Shown piece after piece: positions 60,868-64,000 of a stretch of DNA of 64,000 bases. How positions within the stretch are numbered: position 1 is the stretch's first letter; the number at the start of each line of letters is the position of its first letter. Origin of the DNA: Mariniflexile sp. AS56 (GTDB taxonomy: Bacteria > Bacteroidota > Bacteroidia > Flavobacteriales > Flavobacteriaceae). Under the pieces are notes generated by a model. It worked only from the letters and a program-made list of their open reading frames with translations. It was not told where the DNA came from and searched no databases. A program made the translations under genes and the position numbers. The stretch lies in assembly GCF_030552475.1 (NCBI RefSeq), contig NZ_JAUPED010000018.1:1-64000 (forward strand). Reading direction: 5' to 3'.

Positions 60868-63645
60868 ATGAACATTTATGAAGATTACATCAAGGAGATC
60901 GAAGAACGAAAAGATCAGGGGCTGAATCCAAAGCCAATTGATGGTGCCGAATTGTTAAGCGCAATTATTGGGCAAATTAAAGATTTAGATAATAAGTATA
61001 GAGAAGATTCTCTTAACTTTTTCATTTACAATGTTGTACCAGGTACCACGAGTGCTGCTGGTGTGAAAGCTAAGTTTTTAAAAGAGATCATTCTTGGTGA
61101 ATCTGAAGTCAAAGAAATTACACCTGCTTTCGCTTTAGAGTTACTATCACACATGAAAGGAGGCCCTTCTATAGAAGTGTTACTTGATATCGCTTTAGGT
61201 GATGACGCTGCTAATGCGACGCCAGCAGCTGAAGTTTTAAAAACTCAAGTTTACCTTTATGAAGCAGATATGTATCGTTTAGAGGAAGCTTATAAAAACG
61301 GTAGCGCCATTGCTACAGATATTTTAGAGAGCTACGTGAAAGCGGAGTTCTTTACAAAACTTCCAGAAGTTGTAGAAAAGATAGAAGTAGTTACTTTTAT
61401 TGCTGGTGTAGGAGATATTTCTACAGATTTACTTTCTCCTGGTGGCGATGCGCACTCAAGATCAGATAGAGAACTACATGGTAAGTGTTTATTTGAACAT
61501 AATAAAGAACAACAAGACCAACTTTTAGCACTTCAAAAGCAACATCCTGATAAGAATGTTATGTTGATTGCAGAGAAAGGTACGATGGGTGTTGGATCAT
61601 CAAGAATGTCTGGTGTAAACAACGTGGCTTTGTGGACTGGGAAAAAAGCAAGTCCGTATGTTCCATTTATTAACATAGCTCCAATTATTGCAGGAACAAA
61701 TGGAATTTCTCCTATTTTCTTAACAACAGTAGGTGTTACAGGAGGTATTGGTATAGATCTTAAAAACTGGGTTAAAAAGACAGATAGTCAAGGTCATGTT
61801 GTTGTAGATGCAGATGGAGAGCCTGTCCTAGAAGAAGTGTATTCTGTTGCAACAGGTACTGTGCTTACAGTGAATACTAAAGAGAAAAAACTTTATAAAG
61901 GAGATCAAGAATTAATCGATATTTCATCGGCTTTAACGCCTCAAAAAGTTGAATTTATCAAAGCAGGCGGATCATACGCTATTGTATTTGGTAAAAAGTT
62001 ACAAACTTTTGCAGCTAAGACTTTAGGTGTTGAAGTGCCGTTGGTATATGCGCCGTCAAAAGAAATTTCTATTGAAGGACAAGGACTTACAGCAGTTGAA
62101 AAAATATTCAATAAAAACGCCGTTGGTAGCACACCAGGCAAAGTATTACACGCAGGATCAGATGTTCGTGTAGAAGTAAATATCGTAGGGTCTCAAGATA
62201 CTACAGGATTAATGACTTCTCAAGAATTGGAATCTATGGCTGCCACAATTATTTCACCAATTGTTGATGGTGCTTATCAATCAGGATGTCACACGGCTTC
62301 AGTTTGGGATAATAAGTCTAAGGCTAATATTCCTAGATTAATGAAGTTTATGAACGATTTTGGATTGATTACTGCACGCGATCCTAAAGGGGAATATCAT
62401 GCGATGACCGATGTAATTCATAAGGTGTTGAATGATATTACTATTGATGATTGGGCCATTATTATAGGTGGTGATTCACATACAAGAATGTCTAAAGGTG
62501 TTGCTTTTGGAGCAGATTCAGGTACTGTTGCTTTGGCACTAGCTACAGGAGAAGCTTCTATGCCAATTCCGCAATCTGTAAAAGTTACCTTTAAAGGAGC
62601 GATGAGAGAATACATGGATTTCCGTGATGTTGTTCATGCTACTCAATCTCAAATGCTTCAGCAATTTGGAGGTGATAACGTATTCCAAGGTAGAATTATT
62701 GAAGTACACATTGGAACACTTACTGCAGATCAAGCATTTACATTTACAGATTGGACTGCAGAGATGAAAGCGAAAGCGTCTATCTGTATTTCTGAAGATG
62801 CTACTTTAATTGAATCTCTAGAGATTTCTAAAGGTAGAATCCAGATCATGATCGATAAAGGAATGGATAACGCGAAGCAAGTTCTTAAAGGTCTAATTGA
62901 TATAGCAAATAAGAGAATAGCAGAGATTCAATCTGGCGAAAAACCAGCTTTAACTCCTGATGCAAATGCTAAATATTTTGCAGAGGTTGTTGTTGATTTG
63001 GACGTTATTGTAGAACCAATGATCGCAGATCCAGATGTTTACAATGAGGATGTTTCTAAACGTTATACACACGATACTATCAGACCTCTTTCATTCTATG
63101 GAGGAAATAAAAAAGTAGATTTAGGCTTTATTGGATCTTGTATGGTTCATAAAGGAGATATGAAAATCCTTGCTCAAATGCTTAAAAATATTGAATCTCA
63201 ACACGGAAAGGTTGAATTTAATGCGCCACTTGTTGTTGCGCCACCAACATATAATATTGTTGATGAATTGAAAGCTGAAGGTGATTGGGAAGTTTTACAA
63301 AAATATTCAGGTTTTGAATTTGATGATAGTGAACCTAAAGGATTAGCGCGTACTAAATATGAAAACATGTTGTATTTAGAGCGTCCAGGTTGTAACCTAT
63401 GTATGGGGAACCAGGAGAAAGCAGCACCAGGAGATACGGTGATGGCTACGTCAACCCGTTTATTCCAAGGAAGAGTTGTTAAAGATTCTGGCGAGAAAAA
63501 GGGAGAATCATTACTTTCTTCAACCCCAGTGGTAGTTCTTTCTACAATTTTGGGTAGAACTCCAAATTTAGCAGAATATGAAGCAGCTGTAGATGGAATT
63601 AACTTAACAAAGTTTAAACCATCTCATAAGTTGTTGGTTAATTAA
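60868..63645 (+). CDS. acnB: Bifunctional aconitate hydratase 2 / 2-methylisocitrate dehydratase
   Basis: A 925-residue TCA-cycle iron-sulfur enzyme from the ATG at 60868 (MNIYEDYIKEIEERK); the TTG ten codons upstream is less likely. The N-terminal HEAT-like domain and swivelling domain (about 160-360) are in the AcnB order. The cluster cysteines are in SGCHTASVWD and in PGCNLCMGNQ near the C-terminus. GGDSHTRMSKG and the substrate-binding R-rich STRLFQGR motif are present. A strong terminator follows, then a second aconitase gene. Confidence 0.96.
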   Translation: MNIYEDYIKEIEERKDQGLNPKPIDGAELLSAIIGQIKDLDNKYREDSLNFFIYNVVPGTTSAAGVKAKFLKEIILGESEVKEITPAFALELLSHMKGGPSIEVLLDIALGDDAANATPAAEVLKTQVYLYEADMYRLEEAYKNGSAIATDILESYVKAEFFTKLPEVVEKIEVVTFIAGVGDISTDLLSPGGDAHSRSDRELHGKCLFEHNKEQQDQLLALQKQHPDKNVMLIAEKGTMGVGSSRMSGVNNVALWTGKKASPYVPFINIAPIIAGTNGISPIFLTTVGVTGGIGIDLKNWVKKTDSQGHVVVDADGEPVLEEVYSVATGTVLTVNTKEKKLYKGDQELIDISSALTPQKVEFIKAGGSYAIVFGKKLQTFAAKTLGVEVPLVYAPSKEISIEGQGLTAVEKIFNKNAVGSTPGKVLHAGSDVRVEVNIVGSQDTTGLMTSQELESMAATIISPIVDGAYQSGCHTASVWDNKSKANIPRLMKFMNDFGLITARDPKGEYHAMTDVIHKVLNDITIDDWAIIIGGDSHTRMSKGVAFGADSGTVALALATGEASMPIPQSVKVTFKGAMREYMDFRDVVHATQSQMLQQFGGDNVFQGRIIEVHIGTLTADQAFTFTDWTAEMKAKASICISEDATLIESLEISKGRIQIMIDKGMDNAKQVLKGLIDIANKRIAEIQSGEKPALTPDANAKYFAEVVVDLDVIVEPMIADPDVYNEDVSKRYTHDTIRPLSFYGGNKKVDLGFIGSCMVHKGDMKILAQMLKNIESQHGKVEFNAPLVVAPPTYNIVDELKAEGDWEVLQKYSGFEFDDSEPKGLARTKYENMLYLERPGCNLCMGNQEKAAPGDTVMATSTRLFQGRVVKDSGEKKGESLLSSTPVVVLSTILGRTPNLAEYEAAVDGINLTKFKPSHKLLVN

Positions 63646-63668
63646 TCAATCAATTCATTCTAATATAT

Positions 63669-63700
63669 AAAAGCTCAAGTTCTAAACTTGAGCTTTTTTT
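63669..63700 (+). terminator. Intrinsic terminator of acnB
   Basis: A perfect 13 bp stem AAAAGCTCAAGTT / AACTTGAGCTTTT with a three-base loop and a long T run, 23 bases after the acnB stop. Confidence 0.9.
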
Positions 63701-63771
63701 ATGGTTTAAACTCGACTTTTACTTTTCAATCTTAATAATTAAATATGCTTTATTGCCTCTCTATAATTTCG

Positions 63772-63779
63772 TATATTTA
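63772..63779 (+). promoter_or_regulatory. Promoter -7-like box TATATTTA for the second aconitase
   Basis: A seven-of-eight-like match to TAnnTTTG, 40 bases before the ATG at 63820 and downstream of the acnB terminator, so the gene is separately transcribed. Confidence 0.4.
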
Positions 63780-63819
63780 CTATTTAAAAATAGAATATTA
63801 AATTAATTATATAGACATT

Positions 63820-64000
63820 ATGGCTTTTGACATCGAAATGATTAAAGGGGTTTATTCCCGAATGAAAGAACGGATAGACGTTGCTAGAGAAGTGGTTGGG
63901 AAACCATTAACCCTTTCTGAAAAAATATTATACAATCACCTGTGGGATGGAACCCCAACCAAAGCGTTTGAAAGAGGTAAAGACTATGTGGATTTTGCTC
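63820..64000 (+). CDS. Aconitate hydratase, AcnA/mitochondrial type (partial)
   Basis: The first 60 residues are present ([20 protein letters not shown] at the start, with [10 protein letters not shown] further on), and the gene runs off the window. This N-terminus is that of the mitochondrial-like aconitase common in Bacteroidota, which is unrelated in domain order to AcnB. It lies 174 bases after acnB and has its own promoter-like box. Confidence 0.88.
   Translation, partial: MAFDIEMIKGVYSRMKERIDVAREVVGKPLTLSEKILYNHLWDGTPTKAFERGKDYVDFA

Noticed and set aside
1-64000. CRISPR arrays, tRNA, rRNA, integrase or IS genes
   Set aside because: I read for regular repeat-spacer arrays, cloverleaf-type sequences and transposase motifs and found none; a computed scan could still reveal a degenerate case.

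Overview
This 64 kb window is chromosomal DNA of a marine-type member of the Bacteroidota, most probably Flavobacteriaceae. The evidence is an AT-rich base composition, promoters of the TAnnTTTG type, two secreted proteins ending in type IX secretion (T9SS) sorting domains, two outer-membrane beta-barrels of the CarboxypepD_reg/TonB-receptor type, a DUF4295 gene behind rpmB-rpmG, and general scarcity of Shine-Dalgarno sequences. No rRNA, tRNA, CRISPR array, IS element or integrase was seen. Most of the window is ordinary core genome with a few accessory inserts.

Region by region. 0.1-5.7 kb: a DUF4369-type lipoprotein, a 584 bp gap with repeated regulatory-looking sites and two intrinsic hairpins (candidate small RNA), DoxX-like membrane protein, D-Ala-D-Ala dipeptidase, fatty acid hydroxylase, DEAD-box helicase and bestrophin. 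5.8-6.9 kb: a 37 bp perfect palindrome and an accessory HExxH metallopeptidase that by eye resembles the phage-exclusion peptidase Lit. 7-16.3 kb: B12-binding radical SAM protein, tRNA-dihydrouridine synthase, MOSC protein, a PAS histidine kinase with response regulator, HtpG and FabH. 16.7-24.4 kb: TonB-receptor-like barrel, CoA-binding protein, sodium/solute symporter, recR, glycosyltransferase, and a 2-oxoacid dehydrogenase E2. 24.5-33.6 kb: exonuclease, FAH-family hydrolase, HPt protein, CinA, the rpmB-rpmG-DUF4295 ribosomal cluster, ftsY, DUF3291, serine hydrolase, rimO and ttcA.

33.6-35.3 kb is an accessory island: a HEPN-like protein, a two-gene operon of a membrane-anchored protein and a small Cys-rich protein, plus tiny hydrophobic or Cys-rich ORFs. 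It is followed by a structured element (35498-35652) that looks like a dispersed flavobacterial repeat, then glnB and amtB. The PII protein has Gln at position 51, where the uridylylated Tyr normally sits.

37.6-48.5 kb: a signal-less M23 peptidase, small lipoprotein, GNAT acetyltransferase, PepT, PyrD, two T9SS cargo proteins (M43 metalloprotease and spondin_N protein), HMG-CoA lyase, and a porin followed by an FMN-binding protein translationally coupled to a four-helix membrane protein. 48.6-64 kb: a second large TonB-receptor-like barrel, a secreted protein whose start codon lies inside an apparent terminator hairpin, guaB, a small conserved protein, a surA/ppiC periplasmic chaperone operon running into a MoxR ATPase, an acyltransferase, and two consecutive aconitases (acnB complete, an acnA-type gene cut by the window end).

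The best candidates for undescribed biology are the HEPN/Cys-rich/membrane island, the Lit-like peptidase, the repeat-controlled putative small RNA at 1.1-1.36 kb, and the porin/FMN/four-helix operon. All functional statements come from reading the sequence and from family knowledge; no searches were run.
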